A DNA stretch of 32,747 nt from Prevotella sp. (GTDB lineage Bacteria; Bacteroidota; Bacteroidia; Bacteroidales; Bacteroidaceae). Where the stretch lies: NCBI GenBank assembly GCA_022511065.1, contig JAFLSG010000024.1, positions 1 through 32,747 of the forward strand, given 5' to 3'. The notes beneath the pieces were generated by a model. It saw nothing but the letters and a program-made list of their open reading frames with translations, was not told the origin of the DNA and did no database searches. Shown piece by piece: positions 25,901-32,747 of the stretch; position 1 is the first letter of the stretch; every line of letters starts with the position of its first letter. Made by a program: the position numbers and the translations under genes.

Positions 25901-26177
25901 GGGCGGCGAGTTCTACCTGCTAGACCGCTCCTACGTGAAGCTGCGTAACATCACGCTGGCCTATCAGTTGCCCAAGACGCTGGTTCGCTCCATCTATCTG
26001 AGCGACATAACCTTGTCACTGTTCTGCAACAACGTGTTCACATGGACTCACAAGGGCAACCGCTACATCGACCCGGAGACCAGTTCTGGTGGTAACGACC
26101 TGAGCGGTATGTTCGGAGAGACCTACAGCAACCCGGCTTGTCGTACCTTCGGTTTCAACGTTGGCATCAAATTCTAA
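22989..26177 (+). CDS. SusC/RagA family TonB-dependent outer-membrane transporter (right operon)
   Basis: 1062 residues: signal peptide ending near AMA-Q22, carboxypeptidase-regulatory-like domain (about 23-95), a TonB-box-like QDVVVTAMG segment, and a plug with [33 protein letters not shown] and [34 protein letters not shown]. The barrel ends in FNVGIKF with terminal Phe. The first 95 residues and the leader are nearly the same as in the left SusC, while plug and barrel differ, so the two are alternative receptors with a common front end. Transcription is predicted from the right promoter module through two recombination sites. Confidence 0.95.
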   Translation: [1062 protein letters not shown]

Positions 26178-26198
26178 ATCCAAAGAAGATCAAAAGAC

Positions 26199-27713
26199 AT
26201 GAAAAAAATAGCAATCATATCAGCATTTGTCATGGGATTAGGCGCAGTGACCTCCTGCGACAGCTATCTGGACATCAACCAGAACCCCAACTCTCCCACG
26301 GAGGAGAACATGACATCAAACATCATGATGCCGGCAGCGGAGATGAACATCGCCGGCAGCTATGGCGACTTCCTGCGTATCACGGGCGGATACTTCGCTC
26401 AGCACTTTGTGCAGACATTTGGAACATCTAACTATTTGGACTATAGCCAGTTTGAAATGTCGGCAACTCGCTCAAGCAGCACCTACACGCAGCTGATGAC
26501 CCGTGGACTGAACACGCTCCAGACCGTGCGCAAACTGGCAGAGGCCGACGAGGAATGGGGAACCTACCTCGCAGCGACCGCCCTGCGCGCCTTCACCTAT
26601 CAGATATTGGTGGATGCCTACGGCGAAGTGCCCTATACGGAGGCATTTGACACAAGCATACCGACTCCCGCCTACGATGATGGCGCAACCATTTACGCAG
26701 GACTGGTGGCAGAACTTGACGAGGCACTCTCCTTGGCAAGCCCCACCGACGTGGTGGCAACCAACTTCCTCTTCCCCGGCGAGAACGCCGCAAACTGGAT
26801 TAGGTTTGCCAATGCGGTGAAGCTGAAGCTGCTCTCCCGTGAGAGTGGTGTGGCAAGCGTGGACTCCCAGATTGGTGCTATCATCTCTGAGGGCAACCTG
26901 CCCAACGGCGATGTGGCATACGAAGGCTGCTGGAGCAACGAGAGTGGCGCGATGAGCCCGTTCTATGCAGAGGAATTCTCTACCGCATGGGGTTCCACAC
27001 AGATTAACGTGGTAGCCAACATCGCCATCATCGGTACGATGCAGCGCAAGGATGCAGAAGGCAACGTGACCTATGAGGACCCGCGCCTTGCCGCCTTCTT
27101 CCAGCCGAACGGCAGCGGTGAATACACCGGTGGTATCTCGGGTACGAACTTCTCGACATCGAGCAGCTATCAGTCAGCATACTGGTGCCGCCCCGTGGCA
27201 TCCTACGACATGCCGGTCTATCTGATTACGAAGGCAGAGATTGAGTTCTTCATCGCAGAATACTATGCACGCCAGAACAACACGGCACAGGCCGAGGCAC
27301 ACTATAACGCAGCCATTGAGGCATCGTTTGCCACGGCAGGCGTGGGCGGTGCAGCCGAGCATTTGCAGCAGTTCCCCTACAACGCAGGTAACTACAAGGA
27401 GTCTATCGGCGTTGCCAAGTGGGTGGCACTGGCAGGTGTGAACAACTTCGAGGCATGGTGCGAGGTGCGCCGTCTGGACTATCCCGCATTCGGCTCTGTA
27501 AGCGGCAGCGACATGTACGACCTGCGCAACGATGCTTCATACAAGCCGGAGCTTTACGTGCCGGGCACACTCTATACGCCTATACAGGTATTTGGTCAGG
27601 TGGGCGACAAGCACCTCTTGGAGCGTTGGCCGTATGCGGAGAGTTCTTCTTCGCGCAACAGTAACACGCCGACATTCCCCGGCTACACTTCACCCGTATT
27701 CTGGGGTAAATAA
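26199..27713 (+). CDS. SusD/RagB family outer-membrane lipoprotein (right operon)
   Basis: 504 residues with lipobox VTSC (Cys20) and the common DSYLDINQNPNSPTEEN start of the SusD-like (SusD_2-type) family. The helical core includes EWGTYLAATALRAFTYQILVDAYGEVPYTEAF, a SusD-family hallmark. The C-terminal part has YWCRPVASYDMPVYLITKAEIEFFIAEYYAR and WVALAGVNNFEAWCEVRRLDYP. It starts 21 bp after its SusC and is the surface lid of that transporter. It belongs to a different SusD subfamily from the left-operon protein, supporting different ligands. Confidence 0.94.
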   Translation: MKKIAIISAFVMGLGAVTSCDSYLDINQNPNSPTEENMTSNIMMPAAEMNIAGSYGDFLRITGGYFAQHFVQTFGTSNYLDYSQFEMSATRSSSTYTQLMTRGLNTLQTVRKLAEADEEWGTYLAATALRAFTYQILVDAYGEVPYTEAFDTSIPTPAYDDGATIYAGLVAELDEALSLASPTDVVATNFLFPGENAANWIRFANAVKLKLLSRESGVASVDSQIGAIISEGNLPNGDVAYEGCWSNESGAMSPFYAEEFSTAWGSTQINVVANIAIIGTMQRKDAEGNVTYEDPRLAAFFQPNGSGEYTGGISGTNFSTSSSYQSAYWCRPVASYDMPVYLITKAEIEFFIAEYYARQNNTAQAEAHYNAAIEASFATAGVGGAAEHLQQFPYNAGNYKESIGVAKWVALAGVNNFEAWCEVRRLDYPAFGSVSGSDMYDLRNDASYKPELYVPGTLYTPIQVFGQVGDKHLLERWPYAESSSSRNSNTPTFPGYTSPVFWGK

Positions 27714-27747
27714 ACTTGAAGGTCTAAAATTTTAAAAAGAACAGACA

Positions 27748-28449
27748 ATGAAAAAGAATAAACTGTTTATGATGCTTTTCGCGCTGACGGCACTTTTGCT
27801 GACCAGCTGCGACAAGGACTCAGAGGGACTGTCACGCATCACCTATTATCCCACCATCGAATTGGAAGGCGACAGCTACTTAGTATGGGACAAGGGTACG
27901 CCCTATCAGGAGCCGGGCTATACATCGCTGATGGGCGGTGAGGACGTGAGCGACCAAGTGGTTGTGACGGGTACGGTAGATACTAACACAAGCGGTATCT
28001 ACAGGCTGACCTACACGACGGCAAAGAACGAGGACGGATTCGGCGCAAGCACGACCCGCACGGTGGTGGTGCTCGACCCGAACAGCGCAATCGAAGGCTT
28101 CTATCTGGCTTCGGCAGACAGCTACCGCGACTACAACGGTCAGACTTTCTACGGTCGTGCCTACGAGATTCTGGTAATTGACAACGGCGACGGCACTTAT
28201 AGTGTAGATGACCTGCTCGGCGGATGGTACTGCCAGCGCGCGGGTTACGGCTCTGCCTACGCCATGGAGGGCATCATCTCCATCGACGACAACGGCACCA
28301 TCGGCTTGGTAGATAGCTATGTACCAGGTTGGGGTGACAGTGCCGAGGCATTAGAGGGTACATACGATGCTGCAACGAGCACGCTCACGTGGGATGTGAC
28401 CTACACGGATTATCCCTTCGTATTCCATGTAATATTAAACAAAGAATAA
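27748..28449 (+). CDS. Lipoprotein with DUF5011/DUF5012-like Ig domain (right operon)
   Basis: 233 residues with lipobox LTSC (Cys21) followed by DKDSEG. Residues about 30-110 form an Ig-like repeat (YYPTIELEGDSYLVWDKGTPYQEPGYTSLMGGEDVSDQVVVTGTVDTNTSGIYRLTYTT), typical of the DUF5011 type. The C-terminal half (GWYCQRAGYGSAYAMEGIISIDDNGTIGLVDS) matches the general pattern of DUF5012-like proteins linked to SusCD pairs. It is probably an accessory ligand-binding surface lipoprotein. The spacing is 34 bp after SusD and seven bases before the next lipoprotein. Domain names are from recognition, without a search. Confidence 0.75.
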   Translation: MKKNKLFMMLFALTALLLTSCDKDSEGLSRITYYPTIELEGDSYLVWDKGTPYQEPGYTSLMGGEDVSDQVVVTGTVDTNTSGIYRLTYTTAKNEDGFGASTTRTVVVLDPNSAIEGFYLASADSYRDYNGQTFYGRAYEILVIDNGDGTYSVDDLLGGWYCQRAGYGSAYAMEGIISIDDNGTIGLVDSYVPGWGDSAEALEGTYDAATSTLTWDVTYTDYPFVFHVILNKE

Positions 28450-28456
28450 AACGACT

Positions 28457-28981
28457 ATGAAGAAAGTATTATATTTAGCAACGCTGCTCTTCTGCGCCGC
28501 CTTCACATCGTGCGAGAAGGAAGAGATTGGCGGAACGGCCACAGAGGCAATGGCAGGCGACTGGTATGTGACCGTCGATGCAGCAGACGCAAACGGTAAC
28601 GTGATACCCGGCTATGAGGACTTTTTCGGTCTTGGCCGCATCCATGTCCTCACTTACAATACTGCTGCAAACACGGGCAATCAGCTGTATGTGGATGACC
28701 TCGGCGACTTCTGGGAGTTCAAGGTGAAGACTTCAAGTGACCTCAACGGTCTGACTTTCTCCACCCCCGGTGCCATCGCAAACGAGGCTTACGAGGGATG
28801 TGACGTGACCATCACTGGCGGAAAAATTCTCCCGAAGGCTGGTCGTCAGAACAACGGTTCTCCCGCTGACTCCATCGTGTTCTACGTATCGTTCAGCGAT
28901 GATGACTATCCCGCTGCCTACGGCTATTCAAGCTACAAGATCAGCGGCATCCGCTACTCCGGCTTGGAGGAGAACGATTAA
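28457..28981 (+). CDS. Lipid-binding-like (PF12888-type) lipoprotein, last gene of the right operon
   Basis: 174 residues with lipobox FTSC (Cys19) followed by EKEEIGG. The core begins MAGDWYVTVDAAD and continues with alternating beta strands, as in the lipocalin-like Lipid_bd family of Bacteroidota often found at the end of SusCD operons. There is no catalytic motif. It starts seven bases after the preceding lipoprotein stop and is followed by a strong terminator, so it closes the four-gene operon. The ligand is unknown. Confidence 0.7.
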   Translation: MKKVLYLATLLFCAAFTSCEKEEIGGTATEAMAGDWYVTVDAADANGNVIPGYEDFFGLGRIHVLTYNTAANTGNQLYVDDLGDFWEFKVKTSSDLNGLTFSTPGAIANEAYEGCDVTITGGKILPKAGRQNNGSPADSIVFYVSFSDDDYPAAYGYSSYKISGIRYSGLEEND

Positions 28982-29010
28982 ACAGGCATACTTCATTTCT
29001 TTTTTATAAG

Positions 29011-29048
29011 GTGCGGCTTCGGAGAAATCCGGAGTCGCACTTTTTTTA
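29011..29048 (+). terminator. Terminator of the right Sus operon
   Basis: GTGCGGCTTCGG (29011-29022) pairs with CCGGAGTCGCAC (29029-29040) with one mismatch and a G-T pair around a six-base loop. Seven T residues follow immediately. It is a classical intrinsic terminator 30 bp after the last stop codon. Confidence 0.85.
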
Positions 29049-29183
29049 TTTGTATGGCGTGGTGATAAGTTCTCTTATCATGCCAAGGAAACGGTCGGAT
29101 TCTCCCACCGTCGTCATGAATGTCAAGCGGAAAGGGGTTGTGCTATGAAAGAAGACAGTCTGGAAACAAACACCCAATAAACA

Positions 29184-29213
29184 AGAAGCGGCAGGAGATC
29201 TCCTGCCGCTTCT
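29184..29213 (-). terminator. Perfect 30-bp palindrome, terminator of the rsmI-lipoprotein transcript
   Basis: AGAAGCGGCAGGAGA at 29184-29198 is followed directly by its exact complement (29199-29213). On the minus strand it is followed by TTGTTTATT. It lies 28 bp beyond the stop of the coiled-coil lipoprotein. The stem would need to open a few central pairs to form a loop. Confidence 0.65.
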
Positions 29214-29240
29214 GAAAATCATTAAACTCTAATAGGATTC

Positions 29241-30092
29241 TTACTTCACCTGCACCACAAGATACTTACTGGTGGACCAGAAGAGTTGCGGGTCGGTGAT
29301 GCGGAGTACGTACTGCTTATTGGCATCGCGCTGCAAGGTGTAAGAACTTGAGGGGTGCGCCGTCAGTATCTCGGCAGACTTGCTGTAGAGTTTGATTTCC
29401 TTGTCGATACGGATGTCTATCTTGGTGAAATACTCCTTGTTGAAGTTTGATTCGAGCACCTTTCCATCCACGAGAATCTTCTGCTCCTTCAACTCACTCT
29501 TCGTGCCGAACACGAACCAGGCAGCGTTCAACTGCTTGTCCTGCGTGGTGATGGTCTGCGTCTTTTGGGTGGTCTCCTCGGTGAGCGCATTGACATTGGT
29601 GGTCAGGTCAGCCACTTGCTCGTCCAGTTCGGCGATGTGGATGTCCTTACGGTCAAGTTCCTCACGGAGTGCCTGCAACTGCATATCCTTCTCCTCCATC
29701 TGCTGTGTGAGGTTCTCAATGATTTTCTTCAGCTGGTCGCCCTTCACTGTACTCTCGCGCACCTGCTGCTTCAGTTTGTTGATGAGTTCCTTGTTCTGCT
29801 TCATCACCGACTGGATAAACAGGAAGTTCTCACGAATGCGCTGCGCGGAACTGGTGCCTTCGCCCTGCTTGGCGAGCGTGACACGGTTTTGCGCCTCGGT
29901 AATCTCACGGAAACCCTCCTCGATGTCGCTGAGGGTGGTCATCATGTCGTTGAGTTCATTGTCCTTCTGAATGATAATCTGCTCGAGGGAGTCACGCAGC
30001 TGCATCGCCGCCATGTCTGCCTTCTTGCCACTTTCCTGGTTGCAGCCAACCATCGCCATCGCGCAGACAGCGAAAGAAATCAGTTTTTTCAT
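29241..30092 (-). CDS. Coiled-coil lipoprotein of unknown function
   Basis: 283 residues with lipobox MVGC (Cys17). From about 35 to 190 it is a long alpha-helical coiled coil, rich in Glu/Gln/Lys heptads (DSLEQIIIQKDNELNDMMTTLSDIEEGF and LTQQMEEKDMQLQALREELDRKDIHIAELDEQVADLTTNV). The C-terminal 80 residues form a beta-rich domain with KSAEILTAHPSSSYTL. Its ATG overlaps the rsmI TGA by four bases (ATGA), implying coupled translation. A periplasmic tether or envelope spacer role is plausible, but I recognise no named family with certainty. Confidence 0.75.
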   Translation of the reverse strand: MKKLISFAVCAMAMVGCNQESGKKADMAAMQLRDSLEQIIIQKDNELNDMMTTLSDIEEGFREITEAQNRVTLAKQGEGTSSAQRIRENFLFIQSVMKQNKELINKLKQQVRESTVKGDQLKKIIENLTQQMEEKDMQLQALREELDRKDIHIAELDEQVADLTTNVNALTEETTQKTQTITTQDKQLNAAWFVFGTKSELKEQKILVDGKVLESNFNKEYFTKIDIRIDKEIKLYSKSAEILTAHPSSSYTLQRDANKQYVLRITDPQLFWSTSKYLVVQVK

Positions 30093-30817
30093 AATCTATC
30101 TGTTTTCGGTTTATGTTCTTTTGCTTCCTTGACAGGATGCTCCTTGGCGGGGCATCCCGACAGTACTATCACAATCTCGCCCTTCGGCTCATGCTCCTTG
30201 AAATGAGCCACTACCTCGTCGAGCGTACCGCGCACGCTCTCCTCATGTATCTTGGAAATCTCTCGGCAGACGCTGACCTGTCGCTCGCCGCCGTAAGCCT
30301 CTGCAAACTGCTGTAGCGTCTTCACCAATCGGTAGGGCGATTCGTAGAATATCATCGTGCGCTGCTCGTCTTTCAGGGATTCCAACTTCGTCTGCCTCCC
30401 TTTCTTCTGCGGCAGAAAACCCTCAAAGGCAAAGCGGTCGCAAGGCAGTCCGCTCGACACCAACGCCGGCACGAAAGCCGTGGCACCCGGTAAGCATTGC
30501 ACCTCCACCCCTGCCCTGACTGCCTCGCGGACAAGGAAGAAACCGGGGTCGCTGATGCCCGGCGTACCGGCATCGCTGATAAGAGCGACATTCTCGCCTG
30601 CCAACAGACGGGCAACGATACCCGCCGAAGTGCCGTGCTCATTGAACTTATGGTGCGACATCAGCGTGTTGCGTATGTCATAATGCTTGAGCAGGATGCC
30701 CGAAGTCCGGGTATCTTCCGCCAGTATCAAATCCGCCTCCTTCAAGATGCGGACGGCACGGAAAGTCATGTCCTCCATATTGCCAACAGGCGTCGGAACA
30801 ATATACAATGTGCCCAT
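30089..30817 (-). CDS. rsmI: 16S rRNA (cytidine1402-2'-O)-methyltransferase
   Basis: 242-residue SAM-dependent tetrapyrrole-methylase-fold enzyme that methylates the ribose of C1402 in 16S rRNA. It starts MGTLYIVPTPVGN and contains EDTRTSGILLKHY (34-46), SDAGTPGISDPG (81-92), LPGATAFVPALVSSGLP, FEGFLP and the IFYESPYRL segment. All are standard. The frame is open upstream to an ATG at 30856. I use 30817 because family similarity starts there and the -7 element (30826-30833) lies between the two. Confidence 0.95.
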   Translation of the reverse strand: MGTLYIVPTPVGNMEDMTFRAVRILKEADLILAEDTRTSGILLKHYDIRNTLMSHHKFNEHGTSAGIVARLLAGENVALISDAGTPGISDPGFFLVREAVRAGVEVQCLPGATAFVPALVSSGLPCDRFAFEGFLPQKKGRQTKLESLKDEQRTMIFYESPYRLVKTLQQFAEAYGGERQVSVCREISKIHEESVRGTLDEVVAHFKEHEPKGEIVIVLSGCPAKEHPVKEAKEHKPKTDRL

Positions 30818-30825
30818 ATCAGCGA

Positions 30826-30857
30826 CAAATATAATCCAAATTATTAGAACCCGCAAA
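30826..30857 (-). promoter_or_regulatory. rsmI promoter
   Basis: Read leftward, TTTG (30857-30854), a 20-bp spacer and TATATTTG (30833-30826) match the consensus. Only eight bases separate the -7 element from the ATG at 30817, implying a leader of a few bases at most. Confidence 0.75.
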
Positions 30858-30872
30858 AAAAGGTAGGATTTC

Positions 30873-30904
30873 TTTGCAATTTTTAAAAGGATTTGGTAAT
30901 TTTG
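30873..30904 (+). promoter_or_regulatory. tdk promoter
   Basis: TTTG (30873-30876), a 20-bp spacer and TAATTTTG (30897-30904) are a full match. The ATG at 30913 is eight bases downstream, so the transcript is probably leaderless or nearly so. This excludes the in-frame ATG at 30874. Confidence 0.75.
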
Positions 30905-30912
30905 CCGACAAT

Positions 30913-31515
30913 ATGAACCGAAACATTACCGGCGAGGCACTCCGACCGGGCAGAATTGAAGTGGTGTGCGGCTCGATGTTCTCAGGCAAGACGGAAGAGC
31001 TGATCAGGCGGTTGCGAAGGGCGCAGTTCGCCAAGCAGAAGGTGGAGATATTCAAACCCGCCATTGATGTGCGCTACTCGGAGGACGACGTGGTGAGCCA
31101 CGACCAGAACCACATCACCTCCACACCCATTGACTCCTCGGCAAGCATCCTGCTCCTGTCGTCGGACATCGACGTGGTGGGCATCGACGAGGCACAGTTC
31201 TTTGATATGGGTTTGGTGGAAGTATGCAACGAACTCGCCAATCGGGGCATCCGCGTCATCGTGGCGGGGCTCGACATGGATTATAAAGGTGTGCCCTTCG
31301 GACCGATGCCCGCGCTCTGCGCCGTGGCTGACGATGTGACGAAGGTGCATGCCATCTGCGTGAAGTGCGGCAATCATGCTTATGTGAGCCACCGCACGGT
31401 AGAGAACACACAGCGCGTGCTGCTCGGCGAGACGGAGCACTACGAGCCGCTGTGCAGGGAATGTTACCAGAAAGCAATAAAGGAAGAAAATGACAGAAAA
31501 GACCATCACGTTTGA
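30913..31515 (+). CDS. tdk: Thymidine kinase (type II)
   Basis: 200-residue cytosolic enzyme phosphorylating thymidine to dTMP in pyrimidine salvage. The P-loop GSMFSGKT is at residues 20-27, the DEAQF motif at 92-96 with Glu93 as expected catalytic base, and the lasso-domain zinc cysteines at 149, 152, 181 and 184. The length is normal. The start is fixed by the promoter immediately upstream and by similarity beginning after it. The end overlaps the start of the AI-2E family gene by 26 bases. Confidence 0.95.
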   Translation: MNRNITGEALRPGRIEVVCGSMFSGKTEELIRRLRRAQFAKQKVEIFKPAIDVRYSEDDVVSHDQNHITSTPIDSSASILLLSSDIDVVGIDEAQFFDMGLVEVCNELANRGIRVIVAGLDMDYKGVPFGPMPALCAVADDVTKVHAICVKCGNHAYVSHRTVENTQRVLLGETEHYEPLCRECYQKAIKEENDRKDHHV

Positions 31516-32590
31516 CCGCTTCATACGGTGGATGCTTGGGGGATTGCTCGGCGTGGTCATCCTCCTGCTCATTAACTATCTGAGCAGTGTGCTGCTGCCG
31601 TTTGTCGTGGCGTGGCTTTTCGCCTATCTGCTCTATCCCGTCGTGAAGTTCGTGCAGCATCGGTTGCACGTGCCGGGACGGGCACTGAGCATCATCGTGA
31701 CGCTCATCGGTGTCATCGCCATCATGGCGGGCATCATCTTCCTCATCATCCCACCGATGATTGAGCAGTTCGAGAAGTTAGGTTCGTTGGCAACCGACTA
31801 TATACAGAAGTCTGCCCACATCACCGACATACCCGCCGCCGCCCAGCAATGGCTGATGGATAATCAGGACGAGATTGAGCGATTCTTCAGAAGCGACGAC
31901 TTCACCGAGGGGGTAAAGATGGCGATGCCGCAGATATTCAGCGTGCTTGGTAAGACGGCAAGCGTCATCGTCAGCATCATCGCCTCGTTCATCACCTTAT
32001 TATATATGTTCTTCATCCTGCTCGACTACGAGTATCTGAGCAGCAGCTGGATTCGCATCTTCCCCAAGAAGGCACGACCTTTCTGGCGCGCACTGATGAG
32101 CGATGCGGAACGTGCGCTGAACAACTACATCCGAGGGCAGGGGCTCGTGGCGCTCATCATGGGCATCCTCTTCTGCATCGGCTTCACCATCATAGACTTC
32201 CCGATGGCCATCGGTCTCGGCATCATGATTGGCATCATGGATCTTGTGCCCTATCTGCACACGCTCGCCCTCATCCCCACCGTGCTGCTCGCCCTACTGA
32301 AGTCGGCTGACACAGGGCAGAACTTCTGGCTCATCCTCATCATGGCGCTCGCCGTGTTCCTCATCGTGCAGCTGATATGCGACATGGTGGTCACGCCAAA
32401 GGTGATGGGTAAGGCGATGGGACTGAACCCTGCCATCCTATTGCTCTCGCTCTCCGTATGGGGCGCGCTGCTCGGATTCATCGGCCTCATCATCGCCCTG
32501 CCGCTGACCACGCTGCTCATTGCCTACTATAAGCGATATGTGACCAAAGATGGTGAAAAAGAGGAGGAAGGAGAAAAATCATCCGAATAA
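31490..32590 (+). CDS. AI-2E family transporter (PerM/YtvI-like permease)
   Basis: 366-residue inner-membrane protein with about seven or eight transmembrane helices. The first three lie near residues 16-90, a soluble segment follows at about 90-150, and the rest lie in the C-terminal half. The conserved-type [27 protein letters not shown] region and the tail [39 protein letters not shown] match the family. Despite the family name, members have varied substrates, including sodium/proton exchange, so the substrate is open. It overlaps the tdk 3' end and is probably translated from the same mRNA. Confidence 0.88.
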   Translation: MTEKTITFDRFIRWMLGGLLGVVILLLINYLSSVLLPFVVAWLFAYLLYPVVKFVQHRLHVPGRALSIIVTLIGVIAIMAGIIFLIIPPMIEQFEKLGSLATDYIQKSAHITDIPAAAQQWLMDNQDEIERFFRSDDFTEGVKMAMPQIFSVLGKTASVIVSIIASFITLLYMFFILLDYEYLSSSWIRIFPKKARPFWRALMSDAERALNNYIRGQGLVALIMGILFCIGFTIIDFPMAIGLGIMIGIMDLVPYLHTLALIPTVLLALLKSADTGQNFWLILIMALAVFLIVQLICDMVVTPKVMGKAMGLNPAILLLSLSVWGALLGFIGLIIALPLTTLLIAYYKRYVTKDGEKEEEGEKSSE

Positions 32591-32591
32591 A

Positions 32592-32623
32592 TTTGGCAAA
32601 TTGAAAAATTCCTCGTACCTTTG
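32592..32623 (+). promoter_or_regulatory. Promoter of the tRNA-Lys gene
   Basis: TTTG (32592-32595), a 20-bp spacer and TACCTTTG (32616-32623) match the consensus fully. It starts one base after the AI-2E family stop and about 60 bp before the tRNA. Confidence 0.8.
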
Positions 32624-32685
32624 CACCCGCTTTCCGGAAGAATGGGCGTAAGCGTCCGATTATTCCGAGAATATTCACAAATGGA

Positions 32686-32747
32686 GATCCGTTAGCTCAG
32701 TCGGTAGAGCACAACACTTTTAATGTTGGGGTCTTGGGTTCGAGCCC
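32686..32747 (+). tRNA. tRNA-Lys (anticodon UUU), cut by the window end
   Basis: The acceptor strand GATCCGT is followed by TA, D-stem GCTC/GAGC with loop AGTCGGTA, and anticodon stem CAACA/TGTTG around loop CTTTTAA (anticodon TTT). The variable loop GGGTC, T-stem TTGGG and TTCGAGC follow. The sequence stops in the 3' half of the T-stem, so the acceptor 3' strand is missing from the window. Confidence 0.93.

Noticed and set aside
29046..29170. Minus-strand frame ending FLGMIRELITTPYK before the right-operon terminator
   Set aside because: It looks somewhat protein-like, but no start, ribosome site or recognised family could be supported.

Overview
The window looks like a chromosomal segment from a Bacteroidota species, most likely a Prevotella-type member of Bacteroidales (genus is inference). 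The evidence is the gene content (GLPGLI protein, DUF4834 protein, BACON/M64 lipoprotein, two SusC/SusD operons, AI-2E family transporter) and many matches to the Bacteroidota promoter consensus TTTG, about 20 bp, TAnnTTTG. GC content is moderate.

Layout. 1-590: gene-free DNA with decayed 22-bp-period repeats. 590-1378: secreted GLPGLI protein. 1496-5937 (minus): dnaE, trxA and a small acidic protein in one run. 6079-7878 (plus): psd, pssA and a DUF4834 protein, the phosphatidylethanolamine branch. 7875-9326 (minus): birA-pyrH, sharing a symmetrical divergent promoter with tadA (9368-9820, plus). 9821-11581 (minus): M64-type metallopeptidase lipoprotein with a BACON domain. 11713-14570 (plus): a DUF6057-like membrane protein, overlapped by a lipoprotein with a CxxCH haem motif and PD40-like propeller. 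14571-14893: remnant of a HicB-like antitoxin and a bidirectional terminator.

The centre (14894-28981) is the notable part. Two SusC/SusD operons diverge from a control region of about 2.2 kb. The left operon (minus) is SusC, SusD and one lipoprotein. The right operon (plus) is SusC, SusD and two lipoproteins. Their leaders and first ~95 SusC residues are nearly identical, after which the receptors diverge. Between them lie a tyrosine recombinase gene, four short dyad sites forming two nested inverted pairs, and two related promoter modules of about 155 bp facing outward. Each module carries a CRP/FNR-like box near -82. I read this as a phase-variation device that flips or reassorts promoter modules between two alternative outer-membrane importers. 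In the orientation given, the right operon has the consensus promoter.

29241-30817 (minus): rsmI and a coiled-coil lipoprotein that overlaps it by four bases. 30913-32590 (plus): tdk and an AI-2E family transporter. The window ends inside a tRNA-Lys(UUU) gene with a consensus promoter. Several housekeeping genes (birA, tadA, rsmI, tdk) have the -7 element only 4-9 bases before the start codon, suggesting leaderless or nearly leaderless mRNAs.
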